Below, piece after piece: positions 1 to 7,329 of a stretch of DNA of 16,989 nt. Each line of letters opens with the position of its first letter. Positions within the stretch are counted from its first letter, which is position 1. Source of the DNA: BPIH01 sp042408925 (GTDB lineage Bacteria > Chloroflexota > Limnocylindria > Limnocylindrales > CSP1-4); NCBI GenBank assembly GCA_042408925.1, contig JBHOQO010000088.1, forward strand, positions 1 through 16,989, in the 5' to 3' direction. Below the pieces are notes generated by a model, which did no database searches, had not been told where the DNA came from, and saw only the letters and a program-made list of their open reading frames with translations. The translations under genes were made by a program, and so were the position numbers.

Positions 1-116
1 TTCGCCTCGAGCGGCGGGTGCTTCCGGTTCCAGGCCTCCCGCTCGGTCATCTCGGTGATCGCCGTCCCGGCAAGGGGCTGGGCGGGGGCGCTGACGAGGG
101 AGCGATCCTGCGACAT
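1..116 (-). CDS. N-terminal end of an unidentified divergent protein (partial)
   Basis: On the minus strand an ATG at 116-114 opens a frame that stays free of stops for 38 codons to the left edge of the window. The start is supported by an AGGAG sequence five bases upstream of the ATG and by a candidate extended -10 promoter about 50 bp further upstream. The visible protein begins MSQDRSLVSAPAQP and contains EREAWNRKHPPLEA. It shows no signal peptide or membrane segment so far. I do not recognise a family from so few residues. It is transcribed away from the molybdenum hydroxylase operon and could be related to it (transporter, regulator or partner enzyme), but that is only a guess from position. 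Confidence 0.5.
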   Translation of the reverse strand, partial: MSQDRSLVSAPAQPLAGTAITEMTEREAWNRKHPPLEA

Positions 117-163
117 GACGGCTCCTGTCGGTGGTGTGGACACGATGGCGTCGGACGTGGACA

Positions 164-172
164 ATCTTACCA
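164..172 (-). promoter_or_regulatory. Candidate extended -10 promoter of the divergent gene
   Basis: Read on the minus strand the bases are TGG-TAAGAT, an extended -10 layout (TGn directly before a 4-of-6 hexamer). Transcription would start near 157, giving a leader of about 40 nt before the ATG at 116. No convincing -35 is visible, as is common for extended -10 promoters. Confidence 0.3.
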
Positions 173-184
173 GATTTGTTACCA
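167..184. repeat. Two TTACCA direct repeats between divergent genes, possible operator
   Basis: TTACCA occurs at 167-172 and again at 179-184, 12 bp apart start to start (TGGTAA on the other strand). The pair sits inside the two overlapping candidate promoters, where a bound regulator would affect both directions. The spacing of roughly one helical turn suits a DNA-binding dimer, but no regulator gene is visible in the window. Confidence 0.3.
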
Positions 185-275
185 TTCCAGCGCAAGCTCG
201 GGACAGCCCGGCCCCGTTGCCGTGGCGCTCCTGGCAGACTCGGACCATGACGTCATCCCGAACCTCGAGGTCGAC

Positions 276-1151
276 ATGATCCCGCGTTTCCGCCTCGTTC
301 GTGCCGCGACGCTCGCCGAGGCGCTCGAGGCCCACCAGCGTGCGGGGGCAGCCGCCTACCTGGCCGGCGGGACCGAACTGCTCCAGATCATGAAGATGGG
401 CCTCGCCCAGGTTGGAACGCTCGTCGACCTCAAGCGGCTGCCCGAGCTCCGAGGAATCACGCTCGACGCGGATGGCGGCCTCCGGATCGGAGCCCTCACC
501 ACGCATCGGGAGCTGGAACGCTCCGAGGTCGTCCGAAGCGCTTGCCCCGCCCTCGCCGCGCTCGAGGCACGCGTCGCCAACGTCCGGGTGCGAAATACGG
601 GGACGATCGGCGGGAACCTCGCCTTTGCCGAGCCCCACTCCGACCCGGCCCCGTTCCTCATCGCCTGCGGGGCGACGGTCGACCTCGTGGGGCCGGCGGG
701 GAGCCGAACGCTCCCCCTCGAGGACTTCGTCGTCGGGCCGCTGGCGACCGCGCGCGAGCCGAGCGAGATCCTCGTCTCCGTCCGGATTCCGGCGGCCCGC
801 CCGGCGACTCGGCGGGCCTACGAGAAGATTGCCTTCTTCGAGCGGCCGGCCGTCTCGGTGGCCGCCGAGCTCGCCGTCGACGGCGGACGCATCAACGAGG
901 CCGTGATCGTCCTCGGCTCGGCCACGGACCGCCCGACACGGGTCCCGTCGACCGCAGCCCAGCTCGTCGGTCTGACCGTCGAGGACGCGACGGCAAGGGC
1001 CCGGGAGATCGGCCTCGAGACCTTCGGCGACGTCGATGTCATCGACGATCTCAACGGCTCGGCCGACTACAAGCGGCATCTGGCCGCCGTCCTCCTCGAG
1101 CGAACCCTCCGGGCTGCCCTCACCGACACCGAAGGAAACGGCCATGCATGA
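276..1151 (+). CDS. Molybdenum hydroxylase FAD-binding (medium) subunit, CoxM/xanthine dehydrogenase family
   Basis: This 291-residue protein is the flavin subunit of a three-subunit molybdenum hydroxylase; it passes electrons from the iron-sulfur subunit to FAD and on to an acceptor. The open frame extends further upstream, but the ATG at 276 is chosen because CGAGG lies just before it and because the family starts with the short pattern seen here (MIPRFRLVRAATLAEAL). FAD-contact motifs are clear: AGGTELL at residues 30-36 and TIGGNLA at 110-116. The C-terminal CO-dehydrogenase flavoprotein domain ends with DLNGSADYKRHL (258-269). The length fits the family. The stop overlaps the ATG of the iron-sulfur subunit by 8 bp, so translation is probably coupled. 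The substrate cannot be read from this subunit. Confidence 0.93.
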   Translation: MIPRFRLVRAATLAEALEAHQRAGAAAYLAGGTELLQIMKMGLAQVGTLVDLKRLPELRGITLDADGGLRIGALTTHRELERSEVVRSACPALAALEARVANVRVRNTGTIGGNLAFAEPHSDPAPFLIACGATVDLVGPAGSRTLPLEDFVVGPLATAREPSEILVSVRIPAARPATRRAYEKIAFFERPAVSVAAELAVDGGRINEAVIVLGSATDRPTRVPSTAAQLVGLTVEDATARAREIGLETFGDVDVIDDLNGSADYKRHLAAVLLERTLRAALTDTEGNGHA

Positions 1152-1632
1152 GCGCGTGACGATCGAGCTGATCGTGAACGATCGACCCCATACCCTCACG
1201 ATCGAGCCCCGGGAGACCCTCGCCGAGGTCATTCGCGATCGGCTGGGTCTGACCGGCACGAAGGTCTCGTGTGACGCCCAGGTCTGTGGCGCCTGCACGG
1301 TCATCGTCGATGGACTGACCGTCAGCGGCTGCACGTACCTCGCCGTCGATGCCGACGGGCGCCGGGTGACGACCGTCGAGGGTCTGGCGATCGACGGTCG
1401 GCTCAGCCCTTTGCAGGAGGCGTTCATCGATCACGCCGCCCTTCAATGCGGCTTCTGCACACCGGGGATGCTCATGGCGGCGACCGCGCTCCTCGCCGAG
1501 AACCCGCACCCGACGCGTGAGGAGGTCGTCCACGCGCTCGACGGAAACCTCTGTCGCTGTACCGGCTATGCGCCGATCGTGGACGCGATCCTCGCGGCGG
1601 CGGAGCGGACGGGCGACGAGGGAGGAGCCTGA
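1144..1632 (+). CDS. Molybdenum hydroxylase [2Fe-2S] (small) subunit, CoxS/XdhC-type ferredoxin
   Basis: This 162-residue protein carries the two [2Fe-2S] clusters that link the molybdenum site to FAD. The plant-type N-terminal cluster has Cys43, Cys48, Cys51 and Cys63 (CDAQVCGAC then SGC). The C-terminal all-helical domain binds the second cluster through Cys102, Cys105, Cys137 and Cys139 (CGFC and CRC). All eight ligands are present and the length is normal, so the subunit looks functional. The ATG at 1144 lies inside the end of the FAD-subunit gene and follows an AAGGA sequence. The large-subunit gene begins one base after its stop, which fixes these three genes as one operon. Confidence 0.95.
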   Translation: MHERVTIELIVNDRPHTLTIEPRETLAEVIRDRLGLTGTKVSCDAQVCGACTVIVDGLTVSGCTYLAVDADGRRVTTVEGLAIDGRLSPLQEAFIDHAALQCGFCTPGMLMAATALLAENPHPTREEVVHALDGNLCRCTGYAPIVDAILAAAERTGDEGGA

Positions 1633-1633
1633 C

Positions 1634-3928
1634 ATGCGTCGCATCGTGGAGCATCCGGAGGCCCCGGCCCCGATCGGGGAGTCGATCCGCCGCCTCGATG
1701 GGTTCGCGAAGGTGACCGGTGCGGCCCGCTATACGGTCGACCTCCAGGTCCCGGGGATGGCCCACGCGTGGCTCGTCCGGAGCCCCTATCCCCACGCCCG
1801 GATCCGCTCGATCGATCGCCGGGACGCCCTCGAGCACCCCGGTGTCGTGGCCGTGGTCACGGCCGACGACCTCCCGGACGTCGACCTCATCTACGGGCAT
1901 GCCGTCGCCGACCATCCGCTCATCGCGTTGGGTAAGGTCCGCTTCGCCGGCGAGCCGGTCGTCGGCGTCGTGGCGGAGGATCGGGCGACGGCGGCGGAGG
2001 CGGCTGCCCTCGTCCAGGTCGACTACGAGCCCCTTCCGTTCGTGACCGAGGTCGGAGACGCCCTCGGTGAGGGCGCGCCGATCATCCACGAGGTGCCGGG
2101 TCGGCAGCGTCCCCACCGGGGCTTCCACGAGGACATCGAACGAGGCCACCCGAACGTCTGCTCGTTCTCGAGGCAGAGCTGGGGCGACGTCGAAGCTGCG
2201 TTTGCCGACGCCCACCTCGTCGTCGAGGGCGAGTACCGCTACCCGATGTGTTACGCGTACGCGATGGAGCCGTACACGGCGATCGCGAGCTGGTCGGGAC
2301 GACAGCTCTCCGTCTGGACCTCCGCCCAGCACCCGTACATGGTGCGAGAGGACCTCGCGCACTGCTTCCGGCTGCCCCTCTCGTCGGTGCGGGTCGTCGT
2401 TCCCTACGTCGGCGGCGGGTACGGCAGCAAGTCGTACACGAAGATCGAGCCGCTCGTTGCCGCCCTCGCCCTCCGCGCCGGGCGGCCGGTGCGCCTTGCC
2501 CTCTCCGTCGAGGAAGCGATCCTGACGACGCGCGGTGACTCGGCGATCGTCCGTCTCCGAACGGCCTTCGACCGCGACGGCCGCATCCTCGCCCGGGCCG
2601 CCTCGATCCTGCTGAACACGGGGGCGTACGCCGAGAACTCGCCCCTCGTCGGTCGCAAGGCGGCGAACCGCCTCGGGGGTCCGTACCGGATTCCGGCCCT
2701 CGATGTCACGTGCACCGTCGTCTACACGAACACCGCCCCGGCCAGTTCCTTCCGCGGCTTTGGTGCCCCGCAAGTGACACTCGCCGGCGAGTCCCAGCTC
2801 GACGAAGCCGCCGAGCGGCTCGGGCTCGACCCGCTGGAGATCCGACGACGGAACGTCGTCCGACCCGGCGAGCGGGTGTGGCGGGGAGCTCGTGCCTTCG
2901 ACGCGGATCTGGCGGCCGACCTCGATCTCGTCGCCGAGGAGCTCGATTGGGCGACGCCGGCACCCGAAGGCCGGGGTCGGGCGGTCGCCCTCTCGGCCTC
3001 CGACGCCGGTTCGGAGCCGTTCGCGACCGCCGTCCTTCGGATCCACGCCGACGGCTCGGTGACCGTGACGTGCGGGAGCACCGAGATCGGGCAGGGTTCG
3101 GAGACCGTCCTGACCCAGATCGCAGCGGCCGAGACGGGCGTCGATCTCGACCGGGTCCGGCTCCTCCAGAGCGACACGAGTGCGGTCAGCTACGACCGCT
3201 CGACGGGTGCAAGCCGGACGACGACGCTGATGGGCCTCGCGGTCCAGGCTGCGGCACGGGATGCCCGGGCGCAGCTCTGTCGATGGGCGGAAGAAGCGCT
3301 CGCTCCCGACGGCCCGACGGTCGTCGAGGACCGAGGGGGCGTCCGCATCGGCGACCGCTTTTTCGACTGGGGCGCCGTCGTCCGCGCCTGGTTCGGCGGA
3401 GCGGCCGGCGAGGTCGTCGGTCGCGGGTACGTCCGCCGGGCCGGCACGACCGAGGAGCTGCCGCCCTTCTGGGAGATCGGCTGCATCGGCGTGGAGGTCG
3501 ATGTTGATCCCGACACCGGCGTCGTTCGCGTCACCCGGCTCGTCACCATCGGGGACGTCGGCTGTGCCATCAACCCGCGACTCGTCGAGTCGCAGGACGT
3601 CGGAGCCGCGGTCATGGGACTCGGAATGGCGACCCGTGAGGAGCTCATCTACCAGGACGGCAATCTCGTGAACGGCAACCTCTTCGATTACCGCGTCCCC
3701 CGGGCGAGCGACATCCCGGAGATCCGCTCCGTCGTCGTCGAGCGCGGAGACGGTGTCGGCGTCTACGGTGCGAAGGGCGGCGGCGAGGGTTCCCTGAACC
3801 CCGTGGCGGCGAGCATCGCCAACGCGATCTACCGAGCGACCGGCGTCCGCCTCCGGGAGGCGCCGTTCACGCCAGAACGGGTCTGGCGGGCGCTCCGCGA
3901 GGGCAGGCGCGAGGGCGCCGCTTCCTAG
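1634..3928 (+). CDS. Molybdenum hydroxylase molybdopterin-binding (large) subunit, xanthine dehydrogenase family
   Basis: This is the catalytic subunit (764 residues) that would hydroxylate a substrate using a molybdopterin cofactor and water. The ATG at 1634 follows GGAGG by 8 bases. The N-terminal a/b-hammerhead domain is seen at about residues 15-125, followed by the two molybdopterin-binding domains. Visible family motifs are GGGYGSK (260-266), the active-site loop ASSFRGFG (370-377), EIGQGSE (484-490) and KGGGEG with the expected catalytic base Glu718. The active-site loop lacks the form I CO dehydrogenase signature (AYxCSFR) and the form II signature (AYRGAGR), so CO oxidation is unlikely. 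Purines, aldehydes, nicotinate-like or aromatic acyl-CoA compounds are all possible. Its stop overlaps the stop of folK, which comes from the opposite strand. Confidence 0.93.
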   Translation: MRRIVEHPEAPAPIGESIRRLDGFAKVTGAARYTVDLQVPGMAHAWLVRSPYPHARIRSIDRRDALEHPGVVAVVTADDLPDVDLIYGHAVADHPLIALGKVRFAGEPVVGVVAEDRATAAEAAALVQVDYEPLPFVTEVGDALGEGAPIIHEVPGRQRPHRGFHEDIERGHPNVCSFSRQSWGDVEAAFADAHLVVEGEYRYPMCYAYAMEPYTAIASWSGRQLSVWTSAQHPYMVREDLAHCFRLPLSSVRVVVPYVGGGYGSKSYTKIEPLVAALALRAGRPVRLALSVEEAILTTRGDSAIVRLRTAFDRDGRILARAASILLNTGAYAENSPLVGRKAANRLGGPYRIPALDVTCTVVYTNTAPASSFRGFGAPQVTLAGESQLDEAAERLGLDPLEIRRRNVVRPGERVWRGARAFDADLAADLDLVAEELDWATPAPEGRGRAVALSASDAGSEPFATAVLRIHADGSVTVTCGSTEIGQGSETVLTQIAAAETGVDLDRVRLLQSDTSAVSYDRSTGASRTTTLMGLAVQAAARDARAQLCRWAEEALAPDGPTVVEDRGGVRIGDRFFDWGAVVRAWFGGAAGEVVGRGYVRRAGTTEELPPFWEIGCIGVEVDVDPDTGVVRVTRLVTIGDVGCAINPRLVESQDVGAAVMGLGMATREELIYQDGNLVNGNLFDYRVPRASDIPEIRSVVVERGDGVGVYGAKGGGEGSLNPVAASIANAIYRATGVRLREAPFTPERVWRALREGRREGAAS

Positions 3929-4530
3929 GCCGATCGGTCCCAGCCATCGCCCCGCCACTCGCCGATCGGGATGGCGGCATCCGCACCCTCGAGGCGCTCT
4001 TGGCGGCGGCGGGCCGAATCGATCCATTCATGCCAGCCCGGGGGGACGAACCGCGGGGCGAGTTCGGCCCACGGAGCCAGGACGAACACGCGGCGCGGCG
4101 CCTCCGGGTGCGGAACGCTCAGCCGCGGTGGACTTCGATCGCCGGCGGCCGGGATCACGAGCTGCTCGCGCCCGAAGGCGAGGAGGTCGAGATCGATCTC
4201 CCGGGGTCCCCACCGCCGGCGCGGCCGGCGGCCGAGCGCGCGCTCTGTGGCCTTGAGGACGTCGAGGAGCGCCTCGGCTCCTTCTGCGGGAGCCCCGTGA
4301 AACCGGACGACGAACCGGGCGACCGCGTTCACGAAATCCGGCTGATCGAGCACGCCGACCGGCCGGGTCCGGTAGAGACGGGAGACCCCGGTCAGCTGGA
4401 GCATCGGCTCACGGGCGAGCGCGGCGATGGCCCGCGCCAGCGTGGCCGGCCCGTTGCCGACGTTCGAGCCCAGCCCGATGTAGGCGATCCGCGTCCGAGC
4501 GGGATCGGTTGGCCGGACCTGTTCAGCCAA
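3925..4530 (-). CDS. folK: 2-amino-4-hydroxy-6-hydroxymethyldihydropteridine pyrophosphokinase (HPPK)
   Basis: FolK transfers pyrophosphate from ATP to 6-hydroxymethyl-dihydropterin, the step before dihydropteroate synthase in folate synthesis; it is cytosolic. The 201-residue protein has the family signatures GLGSNVG (19-25), RWGPREIDLDLL (106-117) with the two magnesium-binding aspartates D113 and D115, and VPHP (139-142) followed by RRVFVLAPWAELAP. The start must be TTG at 4530-4528: an in-frame TAG lies five codons upstream and there is no ATG or GTG before the conserved GLGSN motif. No clear Shine-Dalgarno sequence precedes it. It stands alone, without folP or folB beside it. It is divergent from the methyltransferase gene across 57 bp. 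Confidence 0.93.
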   Translation of the reverse strand: MAEQVRPTDPARTRIAYIGLGSNVGNGPATLARAIAALAREPMLQLTGVSRLYRTRPVGVLDQPDFVNAVARFVVRFHGAPAEGAEALLDVLKATERALGRRPRRRWGPREIDLDLLAFGREQLVIPAAGDRSPPRLSVPHPEAPRRVFVLAPWAELAPRFVPPGWHEWIDSARRRQERLEGADAAIPIGEWRGDGWDRSA

Positions 4531-4543
4531 GGTCGAGACTCGC

Positions 4544-4549
4544 TAGAGT
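4544..4549 (+). promoter_or_regulatory. Weak candidate -10 of the MidA-like methyltransferase gene
   Basis: TAGAGT in the 57-bp gap between folK and the methyltransferase gene resembles the better TAGAAT element upstream of nuoA, including the preceding GC (GCTAGA). No good -35 and no TGn extension are present. It is suggested mainly by that similarity and by the need for a promoter in this short gap. Confidence 0.2.
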
Positions 4550-4587
4550 GGAGGCGTCGATTCCGTCGCAGGGACGAATGCTAGCCG

Positions 4588-5784
4588 ATGGCCGAGGACA
4601 AGCCGGGATCGGACGAGGCTGCTTCGGTCGAGCAGGTTCTCCGCCGAACGATCGCCGAACGCGGGCCGATCCCCTTCGCGACCTTCATGGCCCGGGCGCT
4701 GACCGATCCGGCCGGGGGGTACTACACGACCGGAGCCGCGCGCCCAACCGCGGAGGGCGACTTCCTGACCGCCCCGGAACTCCATCCGATCTTTGGCTAC
4801 TGTTTGGCCGCGCAGATCGAGGAGATCTGGGCCCGAGTCGGCCGTCCCGAGGACTTCACCGTCATCGAGTACGGCGCCGGATCCGGCAGCCTGGGCCTGG
4901 CGATCATCGAGGGTCTCGAGGCCTCGGCGTCGCCGCTCGCCGGACGTCTGTCGTATGCCCCGATCGAGATCAGCGAGCAGCGACGAGCCGAGCTCGTCTC
5001 GCGGTTCCGCGCGGTGGGGCTCCATGAGCGCCTCGTCGCACCCGAGGACGCCGCTTTCACCGGCGTCGTCATCGCGAACGAGTTCCTCGACGCGCTTCCC
5101 GTCCACCGCCTCGTGCTGCGGAAGGGACGCCTCCGCGAACGGTACGTCGATTGCGAGACCGACCGCTTCATCGAGGTCGAGGGACCCGTCTCGGATCCGA
5201 GCCTCGAGGAGGCATTTCGCCGGATCGGCCTCGACGGCGACGGCACGCTCGTCGAGATCCGGCCCGACGTCGCCCGCTGGACGGCCGAGGTGGCGGGTCG
5301 GCTCGACCTCGGAGCCGCGATCGTCATCGACTACGGCGGTGAGCCCGAGGAGCTCTTCGGGCCGCACCACCCGGAGGGGACCGTGCTCGCCTATCGGCGC
5401 CACCGGGTCGTCGAGGACGTCCTCGCCGAACCAGGTCGACGGGACATCACCGCGCACGTCGACTTCGCGGACCTACGATCGGCCGCCGTCCGTCACGGGC
5501 TCCAGGTGCTCGGCCAGGCGAGTCTCGCCGGGTTCCTGGTCGGTTGCGGCCTCGAGGACCTCGTCCGGCGGGCGCAGGGTCGCCCGGACGTGACACTTCC
5601 GGAGCTGCTTCGCCTCAGGGCGGCGGTCCGGCGTCTCCTCGATCCGCGACTCCTCGGGGGGTTTCACGTCCTCGTGCTCGGCCGGGGCATTCCCCCCGAT
5701 CCGCCGCTCCGGGGGCTCGCCGCGACGATCCCGACCCGGAGCGCCACGAGGTCGGCCGCGGGGAGGGGATCGGGCGGAGGCTAG
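4588..5784 (+). CDS. SAM-dependent methyltransferase, MidA/NDUFAF7 family
   Basis: This 398-residue class I methyltransferase belongs to the family of mitochondrial NDUFAF7/MidA, a complex I assembly factor that dimethylates an arginine of NDUFS2 (the NuoD homologue). Sequence support: the N-terminal helix with PIPFATFMARAL (28-39) and GGYYTTG (43-49), GDFLTAPELHPIFG (57-70), the SAM-binding EYGAGSG (94-100), NEFLDALPVHR (164-174), VIDYG (246-250) and DITAHVDF (286-293). Length matches the family. The ATG at 4588 has only a weak, distant AGGGA before it. The gene lies about 3.7 kb before nuoA on the same strand, which is suggestive given the family's role. Its bacterial target is inferred, not shown. 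Its stop overlaps the stop of the converging GMC gene. Confidence 0.88.
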   Translation: MAEDKPGSDEAASVEQVLRRTIAERGPIPFATFMARALTDPAGGYYTTGAARPTAEGDFLTAPELHPIFGYCLAAQIEEIWARVGRPEDFTVIEYGAGSGSLGLAIIEGLEASASPLAGRLSYAPIEISEQRRAELVSRFRAVGLHERLVAPEDAAFTGVVIANEFLDALPVHRLVLRKGRLRERYVDCETDRFIEVEGPVSDPSLEEAFRRIGLDGDGTLVEIRPDVARWTAEVAGRLDLGAAIVIDYGGEPEELFGPHHPEGTVLAYRRHRVVEDVLAEPGRRDITAHVDFADLRSAAVRHGLQVLGQASLAGFLVGCGLEDLVRRAQGRPDVTLPELLRLRAAVRRLLDPRLLGGFHVLVLGRGIPPDPPLRGLAATIPTRSATRSAAGRGSGGG

Positions 5785-7319
5785 CGCCCGTCGAGCACCA
5801 GGGTCGCCGGATCGGCCCTTGGATCGGCGGCGATCAGACGGGCAGCGATCTCGCCGACCAGGATCGCCGCGAGCATCGTGTTGGCCCGGGGGATGGTCGG
5901 CAAGACCGACACGTCGGCGACCCGGAGCCCCTCGACGCCGTGGACGCGAAGGTCGGGACCGACGACGGCGTCCGGGTCGGACGGCGGACCCATCCTGCAC
6001 GTTCCGACGCCGTGGTGGTACGAGCTGAAGGTGGTGAGGATGTGCTCCGTCAGGTCATCGGCATCGGACGGCGTGAGCCGAGAGCCGTAGTAGCTGGCGA
6101 GCGACGGTTGTGCGACGAGCCGGGCCACGAGCTCGGCGCCCCGGAGGATCGCAGCGACGTCCTCGGGATCCGAGAGCATCCCCGTCACGACGCGAGGCGG
6201 ATCCTCGGCCCGCCGGGAGGTCAAGACGACCCGGCCCCGTGACCGCTGTTCGAGCAGGTGGATGGAGACCGGAAGGAGCTTGAGGCCCCCGACCCTCACC
6301 GCCGGACGGAAGAAGAGATGGAGATCGGGCGGACCCGAATCGTCCGTACTCCTCGCGATCAGGCGGACCTTCGGGATGATCGTCTCCGCCACCGGTCCCT
6401 CCCGCCCTTCGAAGGTGAGGTGGACGACGGCGTGATCCTGGTAGTTCTCGCCCACCCCGTTGCGCTCCACGACGACCGGGATCCCGAGGCGCTGGAGCTC
6501 CCGCAGCGGTCCGATGCCCGAGAGGAGCAGCAGCTGGGGCGAGTGGTAGACGCCCGCGGCGATCACGACCTCGTCCGCTGCCACTCGGACGCGCCCGCCC
6601 TGTCCGCTCCCTTCGACGCCGCGCGCCCGACCGCCGTCGATGACGATGCGGTCCACGACGACCCCCGGGACGATCTTGAGGTTCGACCGCCCCCGAGCCG
6701 GTTCCAGGTAGGCGGTCGCCGTCGACTGACGGCGACCGTCGACGACGCTGTACGGGGAGGCACAGATTCCGAACGGCTCCGGGACGTTCAGGTCGGGGCA
6801 GTCTGGCAGTCCGACCCGGTGCGCTGCTTCACGGAGCGCCTGCAGAGCAGGGTCGGGATCGTCGAGCCGGTAGGGCCGGTGGAGGACGATCGGCCCGCTC
6901 GAACCGTGCAGGGGGGAGTCGGGGTAGTCGAGATCGCGTTCGATCGCCCGCATGATCGGGAGGAGCGACTCGTACGACCACGCCCCTCCCCCGAAGCGTT
7001 CCCAGGCAGCGAAGTCGCTCGCCATCGGTCGGACGACGGCCATGTTGTTCACCGAGGAGCCGCCCCCCAGGACGCGACCGGCGAGGAGCGGGAACGACGA
7101 GCCGTCGGCTCGGAGGCCCTCGTAGGTCTGGACGAAGCCAGTCCCCAGGACGAGCTCGGCCTGGCGGCTCGGCTCGGCGATGACGTCCGGGATCGGCCTC
7201 GGGTCGGGACCAGCCTCGAGGAGGACGACGCGACGGCGCGGATCCTCGCTGAGCCGGGCCGCGACGACGCAGCCCGCGGTCCCGCCCCCCACGACGACGA
7301 CATCGGCGTGCGTCCACAT
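5781..7319 (-). CDS. GMC-family FAD-dependent oxidoreductase (choline/alcohol dehydrogenase type)
   Basis: This 512-residue glucose-methanol-choline oxidoreductase would oxidise an alcohol or similar substrate using FAD. The N-terminal dinucleotide-binding motif is VVGGGTAG (9-16), with the adenine-binding acid in LLEAGPD (33-39). The GMC signature 1 region is GRVLGGGSSVNNM (81-93). GAGVYHSPQLL-type signature 2 is seen as AAGVYHSPQLL (254-264). The active-site pair is His436 in YHHGVGTCRMG and Asn480 in PRANTM. All expected residues are present, so it should be active; the substrate is unknown. No signal peptide is visible. The gene follows the CoxG-like gene by 10 bp on the same strand with no Shine-Dalgarno of its own, so translation is probably coupled. 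Confidence 0.93.
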   Translation of the reverse strand: MWTHADVVVVGGGTAGCVVAARLSEDPRRRVVLLEAGPDPRPIPDVIAEPSRQAELVLGTGFVQTYEGLRADGSSFPLLAGRVLGGGSSVNNMAVVRPMASDFAAWERFGGGAWSYESLLPIMRAIERDLDYPDSPLHGSSGPIVLHRPYRLDDPDPALQALREAAHRVGLPDCPDLNVPEPFGICASPYSVVDGRRQSTATAYLEPARGRSNLKIVPGVVVDRIVIDGGRARGVEGSGQGGRVRVAADEVVIAAGVYHSPQLLLLSGIGPLRELQRLGIPVVVERNGVGENYQDHAVVHLTFEGREGPVAETIIPKVRLIARSTDDSGPPDLHLFFRPAVRVGGLKLLPVSIHLLEQRSRGRVVLTSRRAEDPPRVVTGMLSDPEDVAAILRGAELVARLVAQPSLASYYGSRLTPSDADDLTEHILTTFSSYHHGVGTCRMGPPSDPDAVVGPDLRVHGVEGLRVADVSVLPTIPRANTMLAAILVGEIAARLIAADPRADPATLVLDGR

Positions 7320-7329
7320 CGTCGTTGCG

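Larger units (their letters stand above)
158..185 (+). promoter_or_regulatory. Candidate promoter of the molybdenum hydroxylase operon
   Basis: TGGACA (158-163; 5 of 6 to the -35 consensus) is followed after 16 bp by TACCAT (180-185; 4 of 6 to the -10 consensus). It lies in the only AT-richer patch of the intergenic region, about 90 bp before the FAD-subunit ATG. It overlaps a candidate promoter for the opposite strand. Predicted by eye from base matches only. Confidence 0.3.

Noticed and set aside
276..3928. Aerobic CO dehydrogenase operon (coxMSL)
   Set aside because: The gene order fits, but the large-subunit loop reads ASSFRGFG and lacks both the AYxCSFR and AYRGAGR signatures, so only the broader molybdenum hydroxylase call is supported.
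1472..4027. Long open frame on the minus strand opposite the molybdenum hydroxylase large subunit (851 codons)
   Set aside because: It is a mirror frame caused by high GC content. The plus strand carries recognisable domain motifs along the whole length, while the minus-strand product is a low-complexity Arg/Asp/Gly/Val mixture without family patterns.
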